Source: Agapanthus africanus
Lineage: Eukaryota; Streptophyta; Magnoliopsida; Asparagales; Amaryllidaceae
DNA length: 64,000 nucleotides
Assembly: GCA_030015575.1 (NCBI GenBank)
Contig: CM057338.1
Coordinates: 134,131,546 to 134,195,545 of the forward strand
Direction: 5' to 3'
Positions 1 to 12,489 of the stretch are shown here, one piece after another (the stretch's first letter is position 1; every line of letters starts with the position of its first letter). Both the position numbers and the translations under genes were made by a program. The notes below the pieces were generated by a model. It ran no database searches and had not been told where the DNA came from. It saw nothing but the letters and a program-made list of their open reading frames with translations.

Positions 1-3000
1 TAGTGTTAACGGGAATTGGGGTAATACATTTATCTTTTTTCCTAACCCACACACCCACACCTCACCCTCTCTCCCTCTCCCCATGTGGCCGGCCCCACCA
101 TGACAGCCCTCCCTCTCTCTCTCTCTCTCTCCAATCACCAAGAAAAGCAAAGAAAAGAAAAGAAAAGAATAGAAAATGATAGAAAAAGAGTGGACTTTGA
201 CTAGATGTTACTTTCTCCACCTCACTCTCTCTCCTCCCTCACCCATTCCCTCCCCATTTCTGGCCGAACCTGCACCCCAGCAGCATCCCCTTTCCCCTCT
301 TCTCCTCTCTTTGTTTCCATAAAAAAAAATCATCCAAAATGCTTCAAAAATCCACAAAAATCAAGCTAAAATCCAAATCTAATCCCTACCCATTTATCAT
401 TAGCCCAACTTGCATGGATCTAGAGAACAAGTTGGCATTTTAGAGTCTTTGATTTTCATATTTGATCTCTTGATCATGAGGTATAATTCTAACCTTTTTG
501 TTAAATTGTTGTTAATTGCTTTAGGTTAGCTTAATTAAATGTTTAATTAGGTTTTTAATTAGTTCTAAGTGCATGATTTAAAATTCAAGAGAGGGGTTTG
601 AATTCAAATTGATATTTTGTGTTGTGAGATTATGTTTATGTGATGTAATTGACATATTAATGTTATGCTAAAACTAATTTAGTTGCTAGTTGCAAAGGGT
701 TAAATTTAAATTGTTGTAATTTTAAGAAATTGCAAACTAGGTTTTAGTGAAATTCATATATAATTGAGATTAAAATGTAATTATGTTTTTAATGACATCA
801 TTAACATTATTATGAGTGGTTTAATATCTTAGGTTATGCAAAACCAAGCTTAATTGTTGAATTGTGAATTTTGCTTTAAAAGGTGTTAAAAATTGATATT
901 TTTGCAAACTAGAATTTTGGAATTTATGCAAATTGATGAGAATAAATTATAGGAATTGTTTATATGACTTTTTTTATGATATTTAGTGGATATTGTGGCC
1001 GCTAGATTCGTTTATACATCGAGTTTTGTACTAAAACGGTTAATTTTGCTTGCTAGATTTTCGGAAAAATAGTTTTTAAAGTGAGTTTAAGGTTTTTGTG
1101 AATTGCAACCTAATTCATATTATAATTAGTGCTGTGAATGTGTAAATGGGTGTGTTTGGGTTTTTCTCGATGGTTTGACGTTTGTACATCGACATCGAGG
1201 GTTGCTTTAGCTATTCTTGCATGCGAAGACGATAGGTTTTGACCTCTGCGCGATACGCGTGCCGAATTGGTTTTCGTATACCGTTTCGATTTCGGATTTG
1301 ATTTTTATGCGATACGATACGTTGTGATATGTAGGTACCCTCATATGGACTTCGAGACGATAAGCAAGAGCGTGGCGACGTCGGCACCGGCGAGCGAGGA
1401 CCAGGTGAGTAGATTTATATCTACGGGGAGAAGTCGGGTGGATGGCGTATAGCACCCCCGCAGTTCGTGGGGATGTATACGAATACATATACACACATAT
1501 ATATATTGTTTATATATTGTTTGAGTTATTGATGATAAATATGATTATGTGTTCATGGATTAGCTTTGGGTTAGTTGCGAAACCCTAGAGTAGTTGTTAT
1601 ACCCACATACGCACACACAGACTTGCATACATTACTTTCTTATGCGCAGATTGGGATGTGTATATATGTATATATGCGTGGGTATGGGACTATGCATATG
1701 TACATTCATATACACATGCATGGATGATGATGATAGTACTTAGGATTTAAGATGAGTCGATGAGATTTGATTTGAGGCCGTGAGATCGGTGATATGGCAG
1801 GGTTCGTATTTGAGATACGACATGACGTTGTAGCGGGTCATTGATGTAGTGTTTCACACAGGTGCATGCATACATAGACGGTATCAGTATTGTACTAGAC
1901 GTAGATCAGTACCCCGATCATGATATTTGATAGAGAGGATACCGGATGAATAGTATGATGAATGTGATATTGACCCGTACCCAGATTTGGGATACCGTAC
2001 GACGGATTTACATACGAGCTATATATTGATGATTGATCCGCACTCTTGACTTGGGATGTCTGATTATAGATATGGTATCGGATATGATATTATTGAGGCG
2101 GGATCACGGACTATACATGTACAGGTATGTATATGTATCGACTCAGATGATAGGCGGTTTCCTTACCTGTAGTTCAGCTTGTTAGTTCAGCCGTATAGTT
2201 TAGTATAGTTGTTAGATTAGATTAGACTCCTACCTATTTCAAAACTAGAGGATCGTGGATATTTTAAAAGACAGGTCAAGGGATCTACGGATATTTCAAA
2301 AGACGTATCCTTTCTTAAAACCACCGTAGCCCTTATTTTCAAATACCCCACGATTCGTGTTATTTCAAATGGCACCATTGTTTAATATTTAGCTCCCGCT
2401 CATTTTGGTTGCTCGCTCCGCATCGCATACTTACATTGTTGATTCATATCCTATTGTTGATATCATGCTGTTAGGACACCAGCACCATTACCGATGACGC
2501 GTATGTACCACGTACACTTACTTGCCGGCTCACACACATCTTCATCGGTAATTTCCATATCACGAACACTTTAGAGAATACTATTTCATTTGACATAGGT
2601 TGTTAGCTAATAGTTTAGACATGATATTAGTATACTTGCCTTATATGCTAGTTTAGACATTATAGTTATTACTTGCTACTTCATGCATACTATTATTCAT
2701 CGCTATGCCGCATTCATGGATTCTCATGCTTTTATTCATGGTTTTACCTACTATTGATGATTTGGATTCGGGTTTCCATGAGATTTTCTGGATTTGGGGG
2801 GAAACCGCAAAAACAATTATAAACTTCTTTCTCTCTTTTTAAATAAAAAGTGCGGTTTTCCCATGATGTATGAGTCGTCCACCATGAGTTTGCTGATGGA
2901 TTTCGAGACCCGATTTGAGAAGTTGGATGAACCGTTTCGGGTACATGGTGGACCCGGTAAGGTACCCCGGGGCAAGAAGGTCGTGTTGCTGACGTTGACC

Positions 3001-4199
3001 CTGGCAGGGGAGCACTACCTACCGGTGATATTACCCGACGCGTCGTATATCCGGAGGATACCGTCGTGGTCTTGAGATGGATGGTAGGGGCCGGTCTGGA
3101 CTGACGGCGCCCTAGATATTGAGACATTGAGATTTCGAGATATTGAGGTACTGAGGTTTGATGATACAGGCCAGTCCGGATAGCCGGAGCCTGAGATTTT
3201 GAGACATTGAGATTTACGTTTTGTGTCGATGCTAGACACGGTTGATGCTGATTTCATTTATGATACCTCATTTTAAAAATACAAAGGAAATCTCACTAAA
3301 TTATGGAAACAGTTTCTTCATTTACATGTATTCTGTTTTCATGCATTCATACCTCATTCATATGATATATTGCTACCTGAGGCACTGACACGAGCACTTG
3401 GTATTACCATCGCTTAGAGGTATACCCTAGCCATTGTTATAGGCTGCATGTTATATATATATTTGAGGATATATTATGATCGTATGACCTAGGATTGCGT
3501 CATACATGCGCTTCTATTCGTAGATGTTTTTCTATTCACGAGTTGGCAACTCACCCCCGTTGTGCCACAGTTCTTGCAGGTTTCGCCGTATAGGTTTCAT
3601 TACGGTTTTGCTGGCACTACTTCCATTTCCGGGTGATTTGCTAGTAGGTGGGTTTATTTGTATCGTAACCATCATTATACCTTGTATACTATTATTCTGT
3701 TGTATCTAGAAGTTCCATCAGCCAAACATGTATTTATTTTGAGATAGAGACCAGTGATGTTATTCTTTCGACCTTAGAGTCGCGCGTTGTATTTCTATGG
3801 ATTTCTTGTTGTTTTGAGTTTCCTTTTGAGTTTTGATCCTCGCCCTTGGCGTTGTATATTATTTTGCTTGTGTGGTTGTGACCGTCGATTGACGAAGAGC
3901 TAGCTCCCGCTTGGGGATGCCTTTTTTTTATTTCGTATACTATTCATGTGTATCCCGTTTGGGGGCCAGTTTTTACAAAGGAGACTCTGCCGAAATTTTC
4001 TGAAAATACTTGATGTTTTTAAACAAAACGCATAATTCGGCTTATGCTTTTAAAACTACTTGTTTTAAGTTGGTTTTCCTTCACTCTACTACTTTTCTTG
4101 GTTTGTATTTCTGGGTTTTCGGCTTACTTAGAATACGTACGCCTCGAGACGTTTCGTAGTTTAAGTGCCGGTCATGTTCCGTACTTTCGAGACGTGACA
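1..4199 (+). mobile_element. 5' LTR of a Ty3/gypsy chromovirus-like element (family A), left end outside window
   Basis: The right edge is precise: the LTR ends in GTGACA at 4199 and is followed, after a 4-base spacer, by an initiator tRNA-Met primer binding site. Much of the stretch is similar in inverted orientation to the two LTRs of the nested element at 26806-37813; for example, the GGCCGGCC region near 90 matches 30830, and the block around 2790-3130 matches 27780-28140. The copies are diverged, so this is an older family member. Short ORFs inside are not conserved between copies and I call no gene. A CT microsatellite lies near 112-131. Confidence 0.85.
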
Positions 4200-4203
4200 A
4201 AGT

Positions 4204-4215
4204 TGGTATCAGAGC
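4204..4215 (+). other. primer binding site complementary to initiator tRNA-Met
   Basis: The sequence TGGTATCAGAGC lies 4 bases after the LTR end at 4199. It is the standard plant retrotransposon PBS, where minus-strand cDNA synthesis starts. The same site in inverted form occurs at 33205-33216 and 57152-57163. Confidence 0.93.
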
Positions 4216-5748
4216 GTTAAGTTTTACTTTCGGAGCGTAGGATGACCCTTGGTTGATGGAATAGGTGACTAAAGTAGAGTGACGTACCGTAGGTATGTTC
4301 CGCGGCATACTTACGATACGCTACTCCACTTAAGAAGCCTTAGGATGTACATTTCTTTGTTCAGTATTATATTCATTCCTGATCTAGCCTCATCGGTACC
4401 AGTTATGGTTTTGCTGCCACGATTACGGGCAGGGAGAGCTACGGCTAGAGTTGCAGTCAGCATGAGCTCGTCAAGAACGAGGACTGACCAGGGCATGATT
4501 CCGGCGACACACGATTGCAGAGATGTGTATTTTCATTGTGTTTTCGCGCCACGAGCGTTGGGTGGATTGCTTTTTGAGGTTACTCGGACGTGCCGATCAG
4601 TACCAGAAGATTGAGCCACTGACAGAGGCCAGCCAGATTTTGATGACCGTTGAGGTATTGCTTACTCCTGATGATCGAGGAACTGTGCAGTGTGTAGACG
4701 AGTGAGCCAGTCATTGCTGCGATGACGAGATATCGCCCCAGATGTTGGAGCTATTGCAGTACAGGTTGTACTAAGAGATGATAGAAGGTCACTAGTCACC
4801 CGAGGATGAATGACTAGGACATGTGGTTCGTTCGCCTACCCGATGGGAGGTCATCAGATAGATTGATTCCAGCTAGAGACGACTTCACGCGGAGACGTTG
4901 GGAGTCGACAGAGATGATCGAATGTCAGAAACCTATTATTCCAAGTTTAAAGTATTCGGAAGGGCATGCAGGCAATTCTATGGACCCTCTAGAAGAATGA
5001 AACCCTAACTCGACTTAATGACCTTGTGAAAGCCTTTGAACCTTAGGGTTTGCGGCAGTTCCGCGGCGCCATTAGTGAGGCTTGGGTTTGCCCTTCTACG
5101 GCTGGACCATCGATGCTGTGGTACGTACTCGATACTATTAAACTATACCAAGATGTTGAGCTCTTGGGGGATTATGAGGTTTTGACGAATCGATCGGATG
5201 GTTCGACTTCATTCGGATGCTAGGTGGTGAGATGCATTTCTTGGGCGACTCCAGATACGAGGGTAGCCGTTGGAGCTCAGTCCATGCAGCCACGACGAGA
5301 CGAGTCCGAAGCAGTCGACATTAGGGAAAAGTGGAGTAAGAGGTTCGTATGAGATCTTGATGAGACGACGTTCCACTCCGCCGACATCAGAGATGCGATA
5401 CGCATGCCGAGGCATTATACTTGGATATACCTTCCAGAAGGAGTCGCGATGAGTATGCAGCCGTTCCGGAACGAGAACAGATCTAGTAAGGGACGATGAC
5501 TTCCGGACAGTTCGGCAGAGACGAGATTTGGGAGAGATTTCGACAGGACCTTTCTGGAATGATTTACGAGAAGACTTGGACCCAGGAGTGGTCATGTTAC
5601 GCACACCAGCAGGCCAGAATTCAGGTTCGTCAATAAGACATGCTATGAGTGACCACGACAGTTGGCCAGAGATTCTTGGAGGATGTGCTTGAGCGGGACT
5701 ATTCCGCCATACTTGATTTTGGTATTTTAAGCGATCTATTCGCATGAT
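4216..5748 (+). pseudogene. decayed gag region of the family A chromovirus
   Basis: No open frame longer than about 200 codons survives. The block 4970-5340 is clearly homologous to 32415-32830 on the other strand (inside the nested family A element) and more weakly to 56500-56640, so it is retroelement sequence. Its position right after the PBS indicates 5' UTR plus gag. Translation shows scattered gag-like fragments broken by many stops and frameshifts. After about 5340 similarity to the nested copy ends and the sequence runs into integrase with no recognisable protease, reverse transcriptase or RNase H, so most of pol has been deleted here. Confidence 0.6.
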
Positions 5749-6830
5749 TTGGTTTTGATGATTGAGTTTCATGATATCGTTTTCATGCGCCATGGTTGCA
5801 CCAAGGCAGCTCATTTCATACAATTTCGAGTTGGTCAATCAGCAGAAGCCTTGGCAGAACGGTACATACAGAAGATTATAAGATTGCATCGAGTACCGGT
5901 GAGCATCGTGTCCGACCGTGACATCCGTTTCTTATCACACTTTTGGAGGAGCTTACAGGAAAGTTTAGGGACTCGATTGAAGTTTAGCACAGCTTATCAT
6001 CCTGAGACAGATGGCCAGTCGGAGAGAACGATCCAAACTCTTGAAGACATGTTGAGAGCTTGCATGTTAGATTTCAAGGGTTCATGGGAGGATCATCTAC
6101 ACTTGGTGGAGTTTTCTTCTAACAACAGTTTCCAGGCGACTATTCATATGGCTCCATTCGAAGATTTATATGGCCGCAAGTGTCGTTCACCTGTTTGTTG
6201 GGACGATATTGGAAAACGAAGATTGTGGGGACTGGATTGATCGTGCAAACAGTTGAGAGGGTTAACACTATCCGGAATCATGTGAGAGCAGTACAAGACC
6301 GACAAAAGAGTTGGACAGATACATCAAGAAGACCTCTGGAGTTTGTGGTTGGTGATTTGATATTCTTGAGATATCACCGACTAGAGGGGTGATTCGTTTT
6401 GGAAGTCGAGGCAAGCTTAGTTCTCGATTCGTTGAGCATTTTCAGATTTTGGAGCGTGTTGGAGTAGTGGCGTATCGATTGGCGTTACCGAAATCCTTGG
6501 CGAATGTTCATGACGTGTTTCATGTATCTCAACTCCGTAAATATGTTCGAGATGAAACACACGTGCTGGATCATTTGGAGCTGACTGTACGAGAAGATTT
6601 GACCTTTGTGGAGCGACCGATGTCGACGATGGATCGAAGAGAAAAAGTTCTTAAGACCAAAGTTATCTCTCTTGTATTTGTTTCTTGGGGTAATCGCTCA
6701 CATGGAAGATCAACTTGGGGAACGAGAAGATGAAGTCCGAAGTTTCCACATCTATTCTTGTAGTTTCTTGATTGTTTATCCTTTCTTGTTCTTGGAATTT
6801 CGAGGACGAAATTCTTTTTGTAGTTGGGTA
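5749..6830 (+). pseudogene. frameshifted Ty3/gypsy integrase with chromodomain remnant
   Basis: Three consecutive reading frames together read as the C-terminal part of a Ty3/gypsy integrase, the enzyme that inserts retroelement cDNA. In the first segment (5749-6240) the second catalytic Asp (SDRD, residue 56) and the Glu (SERT, residue 92) are present with the family spacing of 35 residues. The first catalytic Asp is lost, because the region before AAHF is replaced by unrelated residues. Frameshifts near 6235 and 6385 separate it from the stretches QTVERVNTIRNH and VHDVFHVSQLRKYV, typical of the integrase C-terminus. A third shift near 6690 precedes a residual chromodomain tail (GERED). It matches the family B integrase at 63109-64000 and cannot encode an active enzyme. 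Confidence 0.88.
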
Positions 6831-6833
6831 TAA
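6796..6833 (+). other. polypurine-tract region before the 3' LTR
   Basis: The motif TTTCGAGGACGAAATTC followed by a short spacer lies directly before TGTAACACCC at 6834. This arrangement is characteristic of plant chromoviruses and marks plus-strand priming at the 3' LTR. The inverted counterpart is at 63099-63135. Confidence 0.8.
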
Positions 6834-9800
6834 TGTAACACCCGAGTTCATTTATACCAATTCCAGTTCTCGTATTTCTTTATTCGTGATATTCTTGATT
6901 TAACGTATTGTGGGTGCGAATGGTATTTTACAATTTACTTTGCATTCGACCCGACCCGCTTGCTTGAACCTGTTTAATTCTTATTTATAGATTATCTTGA
7001 CTTGTTGCATGGACACGTGCGTCTCATGATTAGTACATGCTGGTATTTTACCTGGTATCGTATCTTTTATCATATAACATTCTAGGTCACAGAAAATAAT
7101 TTAAAATTACATTTCATAGCCTGCATGATACCCCTAACCCCGTGGTAGCGTCCGCGCATCTTGTTCTCGTCCCGTTCAGTGGAACGGACGTGTTTGGATG
7201 GCTATGCGCACGTACGTGCATCCGTTCTTGGGGGTATGCATTTTCTTTGACTGAGCATTCATTTTGAGATTTGGAAGTCGCATATATTTTTCATATTTTT
7301 AATCTGAATTTTTGGACCTGACCCGGACGTGTTTTGGAGTAAGTTTGTATTTGCCAAAATCTCAAAACGGACTAATATTATATTCCTTAATTCCTTATAA
7401 AATTTTATTTACGTTTTAACTAAAAATATATATTCTATATTTCCCTCACTGCAACTCTATCTCTCTCTCGCTGTAAATATATATTTTATATTTTCTAAAT
7501 CTAATCTTTAACAAACCTCTCTCTCTCTCTCTCTCGCTGCACACATACATATTTAATTTGTTACCCTCATTAATTAACACGTCTCTCTCTCCTCCCTCTT
7601 CGTCTTCTTCTTTATATTTTTTCTTTTTCCCGCCTTCCTTCTTCGTCCTCGTGGACGCGTGAACCCACGTCCGCGCCCGCTCGTTGCCATCGCCACCACT
7701 GCCGACGCCCACATCGGCCTCCCCTCGTCACCAGCACCGACTCCTTTTCTCTCTCTTCCTCTTCTTCTTCTTCTTCACTGCCGTTCTTCTCCCACCTTCG
7801 CCCGACTGCACAACAACCCCTCACCGCCGGTTACCCTCACCTCGCCGTCGACACTCTCGTCGACCTCGCCTTCCTCACCTCTCATCCCTCTCCTCCTTCT
7901 TCTCACCTCTCTAACCCCGACACCCCTTACACCGAAGAACCCGTCACCTCCTCGCCGGTGATCCCTGCCTTCATCTCGTCGGTCTCACCGCCGACCATTC
8001 TCGTCAGCCTCTTCTCTCCACAGCCACCACATCGCCTTCCTCTCCCCTTCTCTCCAAGAACCCGAGCCTCCCCTGTTCTCCCGAGCCTGCACACCCACTC
8101 GCGAGAACCCTAACTCTGCCGACCGACCACCTCGTCGGCCTCTCCTCATCATCGTCGTCTCCCTCACACCCTCGACCTCACCTCCACCATCTCATCGCTC
8201 CTAACCCCTCTGCTACAATTGCGAACACCTTCTCCCCTCATTTCATGCACACAACGACCCAAGCAATCTGCAGCTCTCTGTCCAACGCCGGCAAACCCCT
8301 CTTAGCCGGAGACCCATTTCCGACATCACCCTATGCCGCTTTCCTTGATCCCAGAGCACCACAGCGACCTAACCCTACCCTTCCTTCTTCTTCTTCTTTC
8401 TTCTTCTTGTTCTTCTCTTCTTGCTTTTCTTGATTGCACCTTTCCGGTGATTGCGGAGCCGTGCCCGTCGCTGTTGATCCGGGCAATCCTGAGGACGTTC
8501 CCTGTCAGCGCGGCTATGTTCTTGCCTTACCTGGTTCTGTTTTGTGCTCGCGTGGACACATTGCGACGTTTTCCCGACATCCGACGTGTCGTACGTACCG
8601 CTTGAGATCCGATCAGGCAAGTAAAACTTGCTACATGCTATTTTATATTATTTCATATTCATTTAGATACATAGTAATCATGAAGTTTGAATCTAGTGCC
8701 CTATATTACAAATTTACATTTCAATGTCCGGTTATATCATTTTAGATTTACGATTGAACCCTATCATGTTGCATTCTGTCTTACTATACCTAGTAACCAC
8801 ATCTATATTTAAAATCACATAATAACTCTTCACATGGTCTATGGTACCCTTTTATAGTTTTACCCTATTGGACACCCGTGTGCATCTTTAACCTGTTTTA
8901 GATACATTTGCATCCCTAGATCTTTTAACCCATAATAATGTGTTTTTAATATTCCATATCCATTTAAGTGTATGATACTTAATGTTGGAATCATAACTCT
9001 AACCCTAACCGATAACCAAACATCCTTATAGCTTAATCTGTACCTATTTGTATACCATATTACATATTCCAGTTTGTTGTTCTATTAGTACACATGCTTG
9101 TTTTGTATACCTATGCTTATGCTAGTTTGATTACGATCACCCACATGATATCTTGTACACCCTGACATGACTTGTTACACCTATTACTTGACACGACATG
9201 GTACCGTGCAACTCTTGACATGACATGACACCTTTATACATTACCTGGCTTGACCTGATATACCATGGTATTACCTGTTACCTGATCTTGTGTCTAATGC
9301 CAACAAACCTGACATGTTGTCCTTACGGACCGTTCATGTTGTCTATCCATACAAACCTGTACCTGCCTGATCCTGTGTTGGCATTAGCTCTAGATTATTT
9401 AAATACTTGACTTGAATACACAACCTGGGGGTATGGGGAAATCGATGATGAAACTTGACTTGTAACTCGACAGTTCGCTATCTTTACCGATCAGTTTTAG
9501 AGGCTCGGCTAGCCTTGGGATGATGATGCTGACATCATCCATCGTTATCCACTACCTTTTTAGAGGCTAGGCCAGCCTTGGGATGATGCTGCAGACATCA
9601 TTCATCATTACCCTGTTCCTTTAGTGCCTAGCGGCATGTCTCGGTTTCAGCCCGAGAATCTTCACCGTGATCCGGGCACGCGCGAGATACTATTGAGTTA
9701 CATCGATGATTCATCAAATTGATTTCAAAGACCTGAGAGTAATTAACCCAATATACCAGTTTAGATCACTCACTACACATTACCCTGTTCCCCTCCGAAT

Positions 9801-10390
9801 GACGGCGCGACAGGGATGTCTCGCCTGAGATTCGGGGTAGATGCTAATTGGTGCTATCCGTCTACCTCTTCGAAGATGCCAAGTTGATTTATGGCACCGT
9901 ATATCGAAGGTTTAAACGGATGCGTCCGATGTAGCAGACTTCGTCAGATTCTCCCTCGCTTGAGGGGTTTTTGATTGTGGGGACGCTCTTCCCTGCAGGC
10001 GCAAGCCCCTGCAGTTAATTACGCTACCGCATCGCGGTAACCACTTTCTCCTTCTTCAGATGGTCACTTCGTGTCGTGTGTGTTTATTTTGTGTTTAGTT
10101 GCCCGTGGATTGTATACGGAGACTGAGTTATGTCGTCGCCCGTAGGGCGTGGACTAGTCCAAATCCGTATTATCTTAGATTTGGGTTTTGGGGTTTTGGG
10201 TTTAAGGATGCATTAGCCTCGTTTTGAGACTAAGATCAACTTAAACGTTTGCTAAGGATACGTTAGCCTGGTTTTTAGACTAAGATCAACTTAACGGGAT
10301 CGTTTAGATCCAACAATAGAGCAATTAAGGGAGCCCTGTTGTTTAGTTTAGTGACGTTGCGGTCAATAGGTAGTTTACGGACATTGGTCC

Positions 10391-10606
10391 AATGTTAGTT
10401 TTAAGACGTTGCGGTCAAGGTTAAGGACATCATAGTCCGTGGGTTTAAGGACCCTACCGTCCGATGTTAGTTTTAAGACATCACGGTCAAGGTTAAGGAC
10501 GTCATAGTCCATGGGTTTAAAGACCCCACAGTCCGATGTTAGTTTTAAGACATCACGGTCAAGGTTAAGGACGTCATAGTCCATGAGTTTAAGGACCCCA
10601 CAGTCC
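10391..10606. repeat. 72-bp tandem repeat, three copies
   Basis: Units are 10391-10462, 10463-10534 and 10535-10606, each containing TTAGTTTTAAGAC and GTCAAGGTTAAGGAC. Copies 2 and 3 are nearly identical. The 72-bp length gives a 24-residue repeat in an antisense ORF, but that ORF is otherwise unremarkable and probably not coding. Confidence 0.92.
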
Positions 10607-10903
10607 GTGTCAATGTGTGGATATCGGGACCCGTCACCTCTTTGAAGACGTTGAGGAATTACAACGCCAAGTTTCAAAGGAATGAAGAGATGTACCCTTG
10701 AACCAAGGTAGATTAAACAGTCTTTGACCCAGTTTGGGACCGAGACCAATTAATTATGTTATGAGCCCATTGGCCCAGTTAAGTTTGGATTGAGGACTTA
10801 TGGCCATCTTGGGCTAAGTCCAATCATGTTTAGAATATTGGCTTTCTGTTAGTCCATTAGAGAAGAGGCTTTGCCTCTAGACACTTAGCCAATGGGGCTA
10901 AAG

Positions 10904-11261
10904 TTAGTGTTAAACACTAAAGACCAATCAGTGTTGAACACTGAGAATGAGATTGACAAGTTAATATTTAACACTAAATGATAGTTAGTGTTAAACACCA
11001 GCAACAGGGCTTTCAAATTAGTGTTTATACACTAAAGCAAATCAGTGTTAAACACTGGCAGTGGAGATTTCAAATTAGTGTTTAACACTAAGGCAGATCA
11101 GTGTTAAACACTGGAAACAGGGTTTTCCAAATTGGTGTTCAACACTAAGAAAGTCAGTGTTAAACACTGTAAATAGAGTTTTCCAAATTAGTATTTAAAC
11201 ACTAAGAAAATCAGTGTTGAACACTGGATATAGAGGTTTCAACTTTAGTGTTAAACACTAA
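10904..11261. repeat. 57-bp tandem array with two palindromes per unit
   Basis: Units start at 10904, 10961, 11018, 11075, 11132, 11188 and 11245, six steps of 57, 57, 57, 57, 56 and 57 bp. Each unit begins with a version of TTAGTGTTTAACACTAA and, 23-25 bp later, carries a version of CAGTGTTAAACACTG. Both are near-perfect palindromes around a TTAAA core. Palindromic symmetry is kept in most units despite point changes. Confidence 0.93.
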
Positions 11262-11272
11262 GGCAAGAGGGG

Positions 11273-11478
11273 CCACGTGGTAGCACGTGAGAGCGCCCTC
11301 AATTCATTTTATTCTGCCAAAAGTATTGAATACTTTGGAGCATCACGTGCTGTCACGTGATGGGCATTTAAATGTTTGTCTGTTAGAGCTTCTGCCAAGG
11401 GGTCACGTGGGGCACGTGAGGCATTGCCTCAAAGCCCTTCTCTGTGGAACTTTTCAGGGGTCACGTGGTAGCACGTGA
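11273..11478. repeat. first cluster of paired CACGTG palindromes
   Basis: Pairs of CACGTG start at 11274/11284, 11344/11354, 11404/11413 and 11462/11472. Three of the four pairs have exactly 10 bp between starts. Each pair is itself roughly palindromic, of the form TCACGTG-N-CACGTGA. Confidence 0.93.
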
Positions 11479-11527
11479 CCCTGCTTCTTTACATGTTTGT
11501 TTATCTTTTAAGAATTAAATCCTTCAT

Positions 11528-12040
11528 AGGGTTAAACCCTAGTTATAACTTTAGAGGAATTAAATTCCAACTTTCTTTTTGAAGAATTATATTCTTAGAT
11601 GGAGTTAAACCCCGGCTTTTCTTCTGTAAGAATTAAATTCCTGATGTATGTGAAGAACTGAATTCTATCATAGGGTTAAACCCTAATTTCTTCTTTCTTA
11701 AGGGAATTAAATTCCTGTTATTTTGACAGAATTAAGTTCTTAACTAGGGTTAAACCCTGGTTCTGTTCATTTTGAAGGAATTGAATTCCTATAACATAGG
11801 GTTAAACCCTAATTTTATTTCAAAATAATTAAATTCCTATAATTCTGTGAGAATTAAATTCTCAAACTTCCATTCCCTCTCTATGCTTTGGATCTGCATG
11901 GCAGGATCTCAACCCAATGAGAATTAAATTCTCAATTCATGGGGAGATGTGCACTCTGCAGATCCTCTACTAAAGAGAGAACTAAGTTCTTCTTTTTAAT
12001 ATAAGAGTTAAACTCTTTGAGAATTAAATTCTCTTTTTAA
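11528..12040. repeat. dispersed array of AGGGTTAAACCCT and GAATTAAATTC palindromes
   Basis: AGGGTTAAACCCT occurs exactly at 11528, 11672, 11746 and 11798 with degenerate copies between. GAATTAAATTC and variants occur repeatedly (for example 11557, 11629, 11704) and continue to about 12040. The two motifs tend to alternate. Both are odd-length palindromes, like those in the 57-bp array just upstream. Confidence 0.85.
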
Positions 12041-12489
12041 AAGCCTCTCCTTTCTTACCTAAGGTTTTCTTTTGCAGAAGATCAAATTCCTCTAAAGACT
12101 CAAGGCTCTATTTTTTCTTCTCTCTATGTCTCTCTATCTCCGTTTATATATTTTCCTGGCTCCTATTTATTGGAGAAGGAGCAGAATCAATTAGTTTTAG
12201 TGAATCTTTTATTGAGAGATTTGATTTGCATTCATCATTCATCTGGACCTTTGGATTATTAGGTGAATTTTATTTACTATTGGATTTCAAATCCAAAGAT
12301 ATTCCTTTGTTATTTCGGTTAGATTTTAAGGAGAAATCTTTCCAAGTTCCAGATTTTTCCATAAATAAGTAATATTTAATCACCTTTAGATTTTTAATCC
12401 AATCGGTTCCAAATAATCATTTTCCTTTGGAAAGATTTGAATGCCTTTCAGAATTTAATTCTGTTAAATAGAGAGGCTTTGAAAGCCGG

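Noticed and set aside
4204-4215. tRNA-like strings (also 33205 and 57152) considered as tRNA genes
   Set aside because: They are 12-base primer binding sites next to LTR ends without any cloverleaf.
6834-8440. Inverted copies of the family B LTR at both ends of the window considered as one giant inverted repeat
   Set aside because: They are independent insertions in opposite orientation, with different neighbours and different internal inserts.
7446-8745. Several overlapping ORFs with Pro/Ser/Leu or Glu/Arg-rich products
   Set aside because: They arise from CT-rich low-complexity sequence inside the family B LTR, lie on both strands and have no domains.
10375-10749. Antisense ORF with a 24-residue repeat
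   Set aside because: A direct result of the 72-bp DNA repeat (divisible by three) and not supported by anything else.
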